Source: Komagataeibacter sp. FNDCF1 | GTDB lineage: Bacteria; Pseudomonadota; Alphaproteobacteria; Acetobacterales; Acetobacteraceae | Assembly (NCBI RefSeq): GCF_021295335.1 | Contig: NZ_JAIWOT010000001.1 | Location: 1,677,001 to 1,741,000 of the forward strand | Reading direction: 5' to 3' | DNA length: 64,000 nucleotides | Part shown: positions 35,878 through 46,534 of the stretch, in pieces | How positions within the stretch are numbered: the stretch's first letter is position 1 | Layout: each line of letters begins with the position of its first letter | Translations under genes and position numbers: made by a program | Notes under the pieces: generated by a model | What the model saw: the letters and a program-made list of their open reading frames with translations, nothing else | Database searches by the model: none | What the model was told of the DNA's origin: nothing

Positions 35878-36687
35878 CTATGTTCGTCTGAACGTCATGG
35901 CGTGTGAATAATACAGTATATCTAATGCCTCCTCTGGTTTTTTTTCTATACAATACGGGTTTAGAGCATCGTAATTTGAAATCCATCCTCTCATTTTCCT
36001 TTCATCAAGATCCACTAAAAAGCTCAAGTCAATATCATATAGAATTTTGGGGGCTATCCTGTGCGAACTTTCAACAGTGAAAGACTTATCTAATCGTTCC
36101 AGACCCGGGCCCATAGGTGGACGATTGGTAGGTTTTATTTGCAGTGTATTTAAATTGCTAATTTCTAAATAAAGCCAAGATGAATATGTCTGAGAACGCG
36201 CAGATTCATCTATTGTTTTTGCAATGGAGTTTTCTGTGTTGAGAAAGAAAACGCACTCACATTGGTCCATCATTTTTGTTAATGCTACAGATAGCATATT
36301 GTGAACATGTGATGTGGTTATATTTCTCATCGCATAATCATATGTAAAACTCGCGTCATTATAACAAAATTTATCATCAAAAAATTTCAGTAATTCATCT
36401 GCATGCTGCCAAATCTGAGAGTCAATAAATACTTTTAATCCAAAGTTATCTTTTAGATATTCAGCAAGTTCAATAGCTTTATTTTCATCTTTGTGCGAAT
36501 GCGACAGGAAAATATGGAATTTTTTTGACGGAAACCATTTCTTGATGAGATCTCTTGCTAAAATATTCCCTTTTCCATCAAAAAAATCTTCCCATATAAT
36601 GGTAGGATTTATATTTTTCTTTATAGATTCAATATCTACTCGGTAACTGAATTTATTATCGAGAACTATACTATATGCTTTATACAT
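35878..36687 (-). CDS. TIR-domain protein
   Basis: About 269 residues from MYKAYSIVLDN; an upstream ATG at 36741 is possible. A TIR domain starts near residue 55: KFHIFLSHSHKDENKAIELAEYLKDNFGLKVFIDSQIW. It includes QCECVFFLNTENS and SSWLYLEISNL, where Glu of SSWxxxE matches the catalytic Glu of NAD-cleaving TIRs. The C-terminal 80 residues have no recognised domain. It is strongly AT-rich (unlike the backbone), so probably acquired as defence cargo. NAD depletion or signalling on phage infection is inferred from the family. Confidence 0.82.
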   Translation of the reverse strand: MYKAYSIVLDNKFSYRVDIESIKKNINPTIIWEDFFDGKGNILARDLIKKWFPSKKFHIFLSHSHKDENKAIELAEYLKDNFGLKVFIDSQIWQHADELLKFFDDKFCYNDASFTYDYAMRNITTSHVHNMLSVALTKMMDQCECVFFLNTENSIAKTIDESARSQTYSSWLYLEISNLNTLQIKPTNRPPMGPGLERLDKSFTVESSHRIAPKILYDIDLSFLVDLDERKMRGWISNYDALNPYCIEKKPEEALDILYYSHAMTFRRT

Positions 36688-36824
36688 AAATGATATCCCT
36701 ATACTTTTATGTAATTTCGAACTCCTGCATGTGTAGATCATACTTCATTAAGCGATAAGTCAATAAAGAACTGAAACATAAATATGTGTTATAGAGATAT
36801 TTATTTCCGCGCTATAGTTTCTTA

Positions 36825-37662
36825 GGCTCAGGACTCATTCTTTGAGGTAGAAGATGAAGCTTGCTGCGATCTGGATTGCGGACATGAGCGTATGAGCGCA
36901 CCGGTCGTATCTGGTCGCAACACGTCGCCAGTCTTTCAACTTTGCGAACATGTTTTCGATAAGGTGGCGCTTTTTATATAGGAGCCAGTTGTATGATGGC
37001 TTTGATTTCCGGTTCTTCCTCGGTGGAATGCAGGCGGTAATGTTCCATTCGACAAGAGATCGTCTGATCCGGTTGCTGTCATAACCCCGTTTCCCTCTTC
37101 TGTTCCTTCCGGCAGGTCCGCCAGAAGAACATCTGCCCCTTTGAAGTCACTGACCTGTCCAGCAGTCAGATACAGGCGGACGGGCCGGACCTGGCCATCA
37201 TACACAGCATGCAGCTTTGAGTTCAGTCCGCCTTTTGTGCGGCCGATATGGTGGGAAAAAGCCCCTTTTTGAGCAGGGACGCCGCTGTCCCGTGTGCCTT
37301 GAGGTGTGCCGCATCGATCATCAGACGTTTTGATCGACCTGCCCGTTCACTCAATGCTGCGAAGATCCGGTCAAAAACACCAAGATGGCTCCAGCGGATG
37401 AACCGGTTGTATAAAGTCTTATGCGGACCATACGCTTCCGGCGCATCTTTCCACTGAAGGCCGTTGCGGATCACATAAACGATTCCGCTCAGAACCCGCC
37501 AGTCATCGACGCGCGGCACGCCGTGAGCCAGAGGAAAATACGGTGTAATCCTCTCCATCTAGCTTTCAGACAGCAAAAATACATCACTCACAGGCTCATC
37601 CTCCACGATGATCTGTGAAGCATGGAACTCGCTCAATTCAATAAATTAATAGGTCCTGAGCC
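36825..37662 (-). mobile_element. IS5-family element, type 2, copy 2 (degenerate)
   Basis: Ends GGCTCAGG / CCTGAGCC flanked by TA on both sides. It is nearly identical to 34499-35336 and shares its two frame changes; in addition a CAG became TAG (37559-37561), removing the normal start region (MERITPYFP is the first remaining Met). It brackets the TIR locus with copy 1 in direct orientation. Confidence 0.85.
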
Positions 37663-37665
37663 TAG

Positions 37666-39076
37666 CACTACAGTTGCATTTTATGGCGAGAGTGCGCGCG
37701 GATGGCACTGGCCTGATGTGTTCGTCGAAAGACGGACCATCTGAGAATGTGAGCGACGGGTAACCTGCGTTGTGAGAGTTTTACGACGAGGCGCCTGATT
37801 TCCTGGATGGACCAGCGGACGAGGACTGTCGTGTCCTGTGCGGTGTTTTTTTCGGTTTCAGTGAGTTTGCCTGGTAACGGACACTGGCCATGACGGCATA
37901 GGCCAGCATGACCAGGGAGACATGCCGATGCCATCCATGCCAGGAGCGGGTTTCGTTATGATCGAGACCGAATTCGTTTTTTGCAGTCTCGAACCCTTCT
38001 TCAATTCTCCAGCGCGTCCCTTCGACGTTCACCAGTTCCTGCGTGGTTGTCCCTTTCGGGCACCAGGTCGTAAAATAGGCAAGGTCCCCGTCAGCGATGT
38101 TCCGGCGGATCAGCAGGCCACGTGTCCATGGTCCGGCTATAGGGCAGTCAAATTCTTCAGCATCCAGGTCAGCAAGCGGAAGATACGCCCAGTCATACAG
38201 CCGCTCACCTTTTGTGCCGTGCCCCGCTGACAGACGACGCCAGGCCTGGTCTGGCAGTCCTGCTGCAATATCTTTCGCCTCTCCGGCAATCAGCGGTTCC
38301 ATTGCCCATGATCCGAACCAGTGATTGCCCTTGACCCCAAGGACATATCCGATTCCTGCCCGGCGAAGCGTGCGTTCCACGTCGCCCACGCCGTAAACGC
38401 TGTCCGCAGCAACCCAACGGAAAGGCACACCAGCATCCAGACACCGCTCGATCATCTTCGATGCCAGTGCCGGTTTGGTCGCAAACACTACGTCATCAGG
38501 AACGTGAACCCGCTTCATGCGCTCAGGCTTTGATGTCCAGTCTTTTGGAAGATACAGGGCGCGGTCGATAAAGGCATGCCCCCGTTCCGAAACATAAGCG
38601 CCAAACACACCGATCTGGCAGTTCGTGATCTTGCCGGCGGAACCCGTATACTGCCGCCCCACGCCGCAGGAGGCCTGGCCTTTCTTCAGAAAACCGGTCT
38701 CGTCAATGACCAGTACGCCCTCTTCAGTGCCCAGATGCTCGACCACATGGTCCCTGACGACATCACGAAGGACATCGGCATCCCATTGCCCGCGACCCAG
38801 AAGCGCCTGTTGCCGCCACGGACCAGGATCTCCTGCTGCTTCCGCACGCATCCATCCTGTCTTGCGCGGTTCGTTACCAATCAGGACATCAAGGAAGGCA
38901 CACGCAGAAGCCGCAACACGCTTCTGCGTAAACAGCGGTACAATCCGCTTCTTTGCTGCCCGAAGCCCGGATGCCCACAGTTCCAGCGTCTCTTCAACTG
39001 ACGCCCCGCCATTCATGAAATCCTGAATCATGGTGAGCCATAGAGTCAGAACTCATCATAAAATGCAACTGTAGTG
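37666..39076 (-). mobile_element. IS701-family insertion sequence
   Basis: Ends CACTACAGTTGCATTTTATG / CATAAAATGCAACTGTAGTG, flanked by CTAG (37662-37665 and 39077-39080), the YTAR-type duplication of IS701. It landed exactly at the edge of the adjacent IS5 copy. Confidence 0.93.
37781..39031 (-). CDS. IS701-family transposase (DDE_5)
   Basis: A 416-residue transposase with LVIDETGFLKKGQASCGVGRQYTGSAGKITNCQ (first catalytic Asp), FRWVAADSVYGVGD (second Asp) and TRWRIEEGFETAKNEFGLDHNETRSW (Glu region), the order typical of IS701. It appears complete. Confidence 0.94.
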   Translation of the reverse strand: MIQDFMNGGASVEETLELWASGLRAAKKRIVPLFTQKRVAASACAFLDVLIGNEPRKTGWMRAEAAGDPGPWRQQALLGRGQWDADVLRDVVRDHVVEHLGTEEGVLVIDETGFLKKGQASCGVGRQYTGSAGKITNCQIGVFGAYVSERGHAFIDRALYLPKDWTSKPERMKRVHVPDDVVFATKPALASKMIERCLDAGVPFRWVAADSVYGVGDVERTLRRAGIGYVLGVKGNHWFGSWAMEPLIAGEAKDIAAGLPDQAWRRLSAGHGTKGERLYDWAYLPLADLDAEEFDCPIAGPWTRGLLIRRNIADGDLAYFTTWCPKGTTTQELVNVEGTRWRIEEGFETAKNEFGLDHNETRSWHGWHRHVSLVMLAYAVMASVRYQANSLKPKKTPHRTRQSSSAGPSRKSGASS

Positions 39077-39142
39077 CTAGATTTCAGGAACTCACGCCCT
39101 GTTCTTCCCAAAGGCTTGCCAGGTTACCATGGAGATGGGTTA

Positions 39143-40510
39143 TCAGCTTGTTAGAACACCGTAGCGCTTGAACAAAGCCTCGAAGAAAGTCTTCACATTT
39201 GCCTTGGCTTCTGGCGCCTGCAGTTCCAAAGCTCCAAAGCGAAAGACTTCATAGCCCGCAAGTTTGAGTTCGCGATCACCCCGGACCATCTGTGCATAGC
39301 GTTGCACATCGGCATTTCCTACGCCGTCCGCGTAATGGTGCTTTCCGTCCACCTCGATGACAACCCGAACCCCCTGCCGCAACAGCAGCAGGAAGTCCAT
39401 GCGAAAGCGCAGAAGTGCATCCGGCCCCCGCTCCTTGACAGTAAGTGGATCCCAGTGAAGCCATACTTCCGGTATCAGTGCTGGCAAGTTCGGTACGGCA
39501 CTGCGGAACCCCTCAAAGAAGGCCTCGAACAACAAGGTCTGTGGCGGAGAGTTACGAGGCAAACTGGCTTTGAGACGCGCATACAGCGAGCGCTTGGCTT
39601 GCTCGGCATCAGCGATCTGCTCTGTATCACCCCACCACTGCTGCAGATCGCTCCAGCGCAGTCCATCATTACCAATGGGACGATCATAGACGAGCACCTT
39701 ATCGGCATTCGTGACGATCTCGACGTCATTATCCAGCGCATCGCGGAAACGTAGATCGGGCTTGTCGGGTGAGGCAAAGATAAGATTTTTCGGTCGGCCT
39801 TTGACTGCCACGTGCGATGAAACGATCGAGAAGACCGGGTAACCTCCCTCCAAATCAGTCTCACGCAACTCAACACCGCAGTTGCGCAACGTCTCGTTAA
39901 CGCACGCTACAAAGCGGCGTTGTGCTGCCTCGTCGGGCCGCACGTCGGCGGAAGCCAGCCCTTCAAGAAACAGCGCAAAGCGCCGATCGGAAGCATCATA
40001 GGCACCCAATTGGTCGAACAGCGTTTCCACCGACCAGTCCTCTGGATTTTGGTGGACGTGCTGCTGAATGTCCGCGCGCAACCCAATGAGCTTGTCACTC
40101 ATTACGTGAAGCCAGTCATCGGTATCTAATATCCACAACCGATCCAGAAGGTCATCGAACCTGCGAGCGTCCCCATACAATTCCTCGCCATTGAGTCTTC
40201 GAGCGACCTCACGCCGATAACGCTTGGGGATCGACGGCCCCCCTCTTTCGCTCCAGAGAAGATCCTGGATCTGATTGCGGGTCGCGGCAGCCGGTGGACG
40301 AAAATCCAACAGCTTGCATGCAATTGCAGGTAGATCGGTGTCGGCCACGGCCTCAATACTGGAGGCCATACAATCACGCTTGGTGCCGTTAGCAACAGGC
40401 GCGGGCAACCCCAATTCTTCGCAAAGCGTCGGCAGCGTAGAATGCGGGCCGACGTCCTTTAAGGCGATGATAAGCGGAGACAATAAAGAGCGAAGTTGCG
40501 TGTAGTCCAT
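39143..40510 (-). CDS. AbiJ-like protein with C-terminal PD-(D/E)XK-like nuclease (paralogue)
   Basis: A 455-residue homologue of the protein at 26408-27730. The N-terminal AbiJ-NTD3-type region has SSIEAVADTDLPAIACKLL and SIPKRYRREVARRLNGEEL. Shared central blocks are QNPEDWSVETLFDQLGAYD and KGRPKNLIFASPDKPDL. The nuclease-like end has RFRMDFLLLL, VVIEVDGKHHYADG (385-394) and DRELKLAGYEVFRFG. It stands alone between IS elements, so it may be a single-gene defence system. Intact by length and motifs. Confidence 0.8.
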   Translation of the reverse strand: MDYTQLRSLLSPLIIALKDVGPHSTLPTLCEELGLPAPVANGTKRDCMASSIEAVADTDLPAIACKLLDFRPPAAATRNQIQDLLWSERGGPSIPKRYRREVARRLNGEELYGDARRFDDLLDRLWILDTDDWLHVMSDKLIGLRADIQQHVHQNPEDWSVETLFDQLGAYDASDRRFALFLEGLASADVRPDEAAQRRFVACVNETLRNCGVELRETDLEGGYPVFSIVSSHVAVKGRPKNLIFASPDKPDLRFRDALDNDVEIVTNADKVLVYDRPIGNDGLRWSDLQQWWGDTEQIADAEQAKRSLYARLKASLPRNSPPQTLLFEAFFEGFRSAVPNLPALIPEVWLHWDPLTVKERGPDALLRFRMDFLLLLRQGVRVVIEVDGKHHYADGVGNADVQRYAQMVRGDRELKLAGYEVFRFGALELQAPEAKANVKTFFEALFKRYGVLTS

Positions 40511-40871
40511 CGCTTACGATTCAAGCTAGAAGTGGCATGGTGCACAGCAGAGCGTCGATCTGACCGAAGACATCCCGCTGCCACTGCTCGGGCGTACGAT
40601 CACGTAGAGCTTACACATCTTCGACGAGGCGTTTTATATAGGTTGGCCCGTAACAGCATACTGGTCAAGGTCGACCTTGAGCATGACCTTTGGCCTTGGC
40701 GGTATGAACCTCATTGAACTGGTTTGGGTTTCAATGTGAGTGATGGGGAGTGTATGCCTTCCTCGACGATAGGTTCTCCACCAGAGGAGCGAGAGGGCAG
40801 CAAGGAGAAAAGGCGACCGTGTGAACACAAACACGATCAGTTCACAGAATGTCCGCTTCGGTGGGCAGCTA
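40511..40871. other. Spacer without recognisable gene
   Basis: About 360 bp between the AbiJ-like start and an IS5 element. No supported frame, repeat or strong hairpin. It must contain the promoter of the AbiJ-like gene. Confidence 0.3.
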
Positions 40872-41714
40872 GGGCCTGTTAGGGCTTGATCCAGTCTGCA
40901 GCGGCAGCGATATGGATGACCGCGAGGAAGGACGTTGCTGTTTTTTCGTATCTGGTTGCGACAGCGCGCCACTCCTTGAGGCGAGCCCAGAGGTTCTCAA
41001 CGAGATGCCGGCACCGATAAGCCCATTTTGGGCAGGCGACCGGCGCATCGCGTCGTTTTGCAGGAATGGCGGGCCGGGTTCCCATGTCCCATATCCGTTC
41101 ACGGAAGACGTCCGACGCATAGCCCTTGTCCGCCACGACCCACAAGGGAATGGCGGTGAGGCTATCGAGCATGGCTGGTGCCAGGGGCAGTTCATGGGCC
41201 TGGCCGGGCGCCAGCGCAAAACCGATAGCTTTTCCGTGTCCGTCCGCGATCACGCAGACTTTCGTGCCATAGCCGCCGCGAGAGCGGCCAAGCGCTTCAC
41301 GATGATCTCGCTCGTGGCGAGAGGCCCCCTTTTTTGGGCTCCCGCCGCCTTGTGGTGAGCCCTGATGTTTGTGCTATCCAGAAAAATCATTCCGAGAGCA
41401 AGCCCCTGTTGTTCCTGAACCAGTGCGAGCAGGCGTTCCCACACACCCAGCTTCGCCCAGCGGATGAAAAGCTGCGCCGCTCGCCACCATGGCCCCAGTT
41501 CAGCGGGGATGCTCCGCCATTTCGTGCCATTCTCATGACGCCAGAAAATCGCTGCTAGCGTGCGCCGCAGATCATGGGGCGGCGTCTTCCCCTTTGGGCG
41601 AACCGCCTCAATCAAAGGTTCCCAGATCGCCCATGTCTCGTCCGTAAAAGTGCCGGTTCCGTCTCCTTCTTCCATCCTTACAATATGGGAAGAATTTCAA
41701 GATCTAACAGGCCC
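40872..41714 (-). mobile_element. IS5-family element, type 3 (843 bp)
   Basis: Ends GGGCCTGTTAG / CTAACAGGCCC flanked by TA. It holds two overlapping transposase frames. Confidence 0.9.
40879..41675 (-). CDS. IS5-family transposase in two frames, type 3
   Basis: OrfA (41675-41250): FTDETWAIWEPLIEAVRPKG, TKWRSIPAELGPWWRAAQLFIRW and GMIFLDSTNIRAHHKAAG with the first Asp. OrfB (41253-40879): WVVADKGYASDVFRERI and HLVENLWARLKEWRAVATRYEK with the remaining acidic residues. The frames overlap by 4 bp, so a frameshift is needed for the full enzyme, as in many IS5 members. Confidence 0.88.
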
Positions 41715-42037
41715 TAATGGGAGGCTGTATGTTCGACAGAACGGTAACTGCCGCGTGTCTGGTTCCATATTGCTGAGCAGACAGACAGTTTAGGGGGCAA
41801 TCAGAATGTCCGGTTTAGGGCACCGAGACGATGTTTTCTATCTTCCATTCCACTACGTGTGATTAGCGCTGCGTCCCCCAAGGCGGTCGTAGAAGTTAAC
41901 GTTGCTACTTTTCGAAAGGAGACCTTTAATGATCATGGTAGCGGCCAGCTAATTCGACTGCTTAAACCCAAAGAGTGGCTGTCTATGACTACCCACCTAG
42001 GTTAACCAAGGTCGCGAAGAGGAAGTTTTACGTAATA
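41715..42037. other. Spacer with a dispersed-repeat copy
   Basis: No gene. CTGAGCAGACAGACAGTTTA, then GGGGGCAATCAGAATGTCCG, at 41773-41812 is a diverged copy of the repeat seen at 29507 and 34381. Confidence 0.35.
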
Positions 42038-43195
42038 CCAAGGGCTATTGTCTCTGACTCATCTGTGAAGTGACGCGAAGGGCCTGTTCTGATTCTGTTG
42101 TGAGAGGGAGGATCGGGAATGGCTGGTGCGATTGCTTTACGGACGGATTATACGGCTTCTGCGTTACGACGTCTGGCTTCTCGTACGCGGGATGCGAATG
42201 TTGCACGGCGCCTTTTGTCTCTGGCTGCGGTGCGCGATGGTGCCAGCCGTGGCGAAGCGGCGCGGATCGGCGGCATGGACCGGCAAACCCTGCGGGACTG
42301 GGTGCACCGGTTCAATGCTACGGGGCCGGATGGTTTGCGGGACCAATGGCGCAACGGGTCGGTCTGCCGCCTGACAGCGGACCAACTGGCAGAATTATCG
42401 GCGCTGGTCACGACAGGGCCTGACCGTGCCCGGGACGGTGTGGTGCGCTGGCGTCGGGTCGATCTTCAGCGGGTCATCGAAGAGCGTTTTGGCGTCTCCT
42501 ATCACGAACGCCATGTCTCCACCCTGCTGAAGCGGCTTGGGTTCAGCCACGTCAGCGCGCGTCCGCGTCACCCCGGACAGGATCCATCCGTCATGGACGC
42601 GTTTAAAAAAACTTCCCCACGATCCTGAGCGCCCACACCGGACATCTGCCCAAGGGCAGGCGGATTGAACTCTGGTTTCAGGACGAGGCCCGCATCGGGC
42701 AGAAGAACGGCCTTGTCCGACAATGGGCGCGGCGTGGCACCCGACCACGCCAGCCGGCCGACCAGCGCTACGAGAATGCCTGGCTGTTCGGGGCGATCTG
42801 CCCGGCACTTGGCAAGGCGGCAGGCCTGGTGCTGCCGTTTACCGGCACGGCCAGCATGCAACTGCATATCGAGGAAATCTCACGCTGCGTCGCACGCGGC
42901 GCCCATGCCGTCGTCCTGCTCGATCGTGCCGGCTGGCATACGACACCCAAACTCAGACTGCCGCGCAACGTCAGCCTGGTCTTCCTGCCGTCCCGCGCGC
43001 CCGAACTGAACCCGGTCGAGAATATCTGGCAGTTCCTCCGCGCCAACTGGCTGTCCAACACCGTGTTCAGTGGCATCGAACACATCATCGAAGCCGCATG
43101 CACCGCATGGAACAACCTCACCGCCCTGCCACAGACCATCCGATCCATCGGTCTCAGAAACTGGGCTCATATAGGTCAAAGGTGATAGCCCTTGG
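42038..43195 (+). mobile_element. IS630-family insertion sequence, copy 2 (1158 bp)
   Basis: Same ends and length as copy 1 but inverted, flanked by TA (42036-42037 and 43196-43197). It inserted just beyond the stop codon of the nuclease-like gene that ends at 43202, so that gene is not damaged by it. Confidence 0.93.
42119..43185 (+). CDS. IS630-family transposase in two frames, copy 2
   Basis: The HTH part (42119-42628) and the DDE part (from the TTTAAAAAAAC slip near 42605 to 43185) match copy 1 in every motif I compared, consistent with recent duplication. Confidence 0.9.
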
Positions 43196-43950
43196 TATAA
43201 GTTATCCTCCGACTTCCGTACGCTTACTCTCGCAACCGTATCGGTAAAAGCTAACACCATCGAAGGTGCTCTCCTTGGATCTTCTCAAGAAAATGAATGC
43301 TGCGCATTCGACGACGGTGTTTTCGTCGGCAAACATGCTAACAATACCTCTACCTTTTTCCTGCCATTCGTTCAAATCAGGCATGACCTTTGCGAGGTAA
43401 CACGCAAGCACAAAAATACGTTTCCCGACGATATACTTCATAATCACAATATCACCGTCTTCTTTGCGCGCGCCGCGTCTGAATCGACGGATATTCCGCT
43501 CCATATCCGCGAGCGCGGGCGGGAACTGATTAAGGACCACGTTGATTATATCGAAGCGGTGTGGTTGCCCCTCACAGGCATAGAGTTTGCTTACAACCGT
43601 GTTCCAGAGCGGTGATAACTGGACACCGCGGACTAATGACTTGTAACTGCCACTCATGGGAAGATTCGGCCGCCGGACGAGCCCGTCTGCCTCAAAGAAT
43701 GTTAATTTACAGCCTTGAACGGTTGTTGGATCGATCCAAAGGCCATTGGTCAAATACATGGAGAGGATGTCCTGTTCGTCACCATCGAAATCAATCAATT
43801 CGTCTACGCTTTGGCGACGGGTAAGGTAGTGCTGAAAGGACAGTTCTGTGTCGAGATGTCGTGCAATCATTTGTAGTTCGCCGAGCGTTAAAACCGGTGC
43901 CCACGCTGTGTCATCCTTAATAAGGCCCAGTTCTTTCAAATACGATCTAG

Positions 43951-44796
43951 GTTTCGTGGACAAAGGTTGACAGTAACGTCCATGATTGATTCAAAGCTGC
44001 CTTTTGGAGGCGTTGTTGGGCGAGCGAATTGGGCTTTCGGACGAGGAATGGGCCATCATCGGGGCGCTGCTTCCGCCTGAGAGGGGTCGTGGCTGCCGTC
44101 CTGCGCAAGACAATCGTCTGTATTTCGAAGGCATGATGTGGATTGCCCGAACCGGATCGCAGTGGCGCCACCTGCCTGATGATTATGGCAAGTGGAACAG
44201 CGTGTTCCGACGCTACCGACGATGGGTGACGACAGGCGTGTTCGATGCGATGCTCGAAACCTTGGCTGAAATGGTCGAGCGGGATACCACTGCCGACATG
44301 ATCGACAGCACGGTGGTCCGGGCACATCATTGTGCTATCGGTATAAAAAAGGGACACAGGAAACCGAGGCGCTTGGCCGATCGCGCGGTGGTTTCACCAC
44401 CAAACTGCACGCCCGATGCGACGCCAGGGGACGCCCTCTCGGTTTTGTCCTGACGCCGGGACAGACCCACGATATTCAGGGTTTCGGCCCGCTGTTCCGC
44501 ATGATCGCTGACAAGATCGAGGCGTTACTGGCAGACAAAGGTTACGATGCCGACCTCATTCGCGAGGAACTTGCCAAGGCCGAAATCGAAGCCGTCATCC
44601 CGAGCAAAAGCAACCGTCGCAATCCTGTACCTCATGATAAAACCAAATATCGCTGGCGCAATCTCGTCGAGCGCCTGTTCAACAAACTCAAGAACTGGCG
44701 ACGCGTTGCCACCCGATATGACAAAACCAAGGAATCATATCTTGGCTTCGTCAGTCTCGTGTCAGCACTCCAGTGGATACCCTTTGTCCACGAAAC
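43951..44796 (+). mobile_element. IS5-family insertion sequence, copy 2 (846 bp)
   Basis: Same ends and length as 30920-31765, flanked by CTAG (43947-43950 and 44797-44800). It interrupts the large nuclease-like gene on the opposite strand. Confidence 0.93.
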
Positions 44797-44800
44797 CTAG
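43986..44800 (+). CDS. IS5-family transposase in two frames, copy 2
   Basis: OrfA (43986-44453) and OrfB (44330-44800) with the same A_AAA_AAG slip site and the same protein sequences as copy 1. It should be active. Confidence 0.9.
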
Positions 44801-46534
44801 TGCTTGTCAAAGTGGTAAAATGCTCAAAACAGATGCTATACCGATAGACTACCTTCGGACGATCGAGTTCAAAATCGATGATACTATTGTCAGATTTTCG
44901 ACGTAGGACGGCCTTTTTCCGATATTGGTCCAAGTAATTCTGAAGGCGCCACCCTTGTAAGCCGGGTTCAACGAACAGATCACGAAAATTTTTACGAAGT
45001 TTGCCTTCGCCACCGCGTCGCGCCGAGTCCCCAATGCGACCTGATTTGGCTTCAAATACGAATACAAAGTTGCCTAGAAAAGCGACGACATCGTTTTCCC
45101 ACCGTTTGTTCGTCTCCGGATCGGTCCAGACGACACTGCGGTGTATCTTTGCACTGGGCATGGATTTGGACACGATGGCAGCGATTGTAGCCTCCAAATA
45201 CTCTGCCCTTGCGCTTATGTAGGCACTTTGCAATTCGGAATGCCCTGCAATCAAGTCCTCCATAATTGCAAACGGAAATGAGAAAGCCAGATAAGGCTGT
45301 GGGACAAATAGACCCTGTTCGGCAAGACGGATGTAGGGCTTCCTCCATATCGGGTTGTTTAAATAAATATGCTGGGGATCGGTGTCCCTCAAGCTTCCCA
45401 TGGACAGGGCAAGACTGTCGAGCGCAGCAATTAGGGGAAGTGAGAAGCTGGCTTCCAGTGTCGTGCAGTCGAGCGTAAAAACCCAAGGCCACGCGAGTTC
45501 TGAAATTTGAACCCCGGCGTAACGCAGTTTTTCTATAGTGAGAAAGCGGTCGTCGCATTTGTGCCAAACGCGATCAGCTAGCGGATAACAGGAACGAAAA
45601 AAGCTGATACTTTCGAGAATCTCGCTCCGTATCCCCGAACTCATAAGATTCCGGATGTTTCGTAAGAACTCATGGATCCGGGTTTCAACCAAGCTTACGA
45701 CACGGACCATGGCTTCGAATAGGTCAGAGAGGCAGTAACCCAATGCCTTTTCTGAAGGTAAATCAATGCGCTTCAGGAGGGCTCGCATTGTCGTTTCGCA
45801 GTCGGCCCGCGTGAACAAATTACGGTAGTAGAGAGTTTGGATGCGAGCCTTCATCTGAACAACAGCAAGGGAGTCTGTCGAGGCATCGCTCCTTGGCTGC
45901 TTGCCGATGAAGCTGTAAATGTGCCGGGCCATCACCGCCCAATAGCGGACGAAGTTACTAGGCGAAGTAGGTACTTTCTTGTGTATCGTATCTCCCATCA
46001 ATAGGAACGTCTGGGCGATCTCAACTTCGACCTGCTCGAGTGGCCGAACTTTTTGTGAACCATCGCGCGGTTGAGATGCTTCGAAAATATAGCGAATGGC
46101 TGTGCGTGCAAGAACGACCAGCGGGTCCCGGGCAGCGAAGAAGGTTTCGAGCCACAAGCGAGTGCGGTCGAACTCGTCTTGCCACTGCTCGTCTGACCAG
46201 TTTTCTGTACCATCAAATTCTTCAAGTTTAGGCAACTTGCCGGTTTGATAACCGAAGATAGCCTGCTCTATGTCGTCAATTTCCATGCGGGCATTCTGGG
46301 GAGGACGGGCGCGGATGTCACCCCCCTGCGGACGTTGTAGCGCAAAGCTGCCCCTCTCCAGCCGACACGAGAGGCCGTAATGCCAATGTCTGCTATGCGG
46401 CAAACTGTCTATCGGTATGTACGTCCGACATGAGGCGATAGCCGACATTACAATGAAGGACGCGGGACGGAGATCGTCCCTGCATCGCAAAGCCAGACTG
46501 GCAACTCGCACCGACCTGGTTCATTATTTATACG

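Larger units (their letters stand above)
43202..46286 (-). pseudogene. Large nuclease-like defence candidate, split by an IS5-family element
   Basis: The first part starts MEIDDIEQAIFGYQTGKLPK (46286) and runs to EHFTTLTST near 44800. Removing the IS5 copy with one CTAG joins it to RSYLKELGLIKDDTAW and the frame ends at 43202, about 745 residues in all. The long N-terminal part is helical. Near residue 430 lies WENDVVAFLGNFVFVFEAKSG, which looks like a NERD/PD-(D/E)XK core (D..ExK). The remainder (LTLGELQMIARHLDTELSFQHYLTRR) is unassigned. Function unknown; the nuclease motif and the neighbourhood suggest antiphage defence. Confidence 0.68.
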
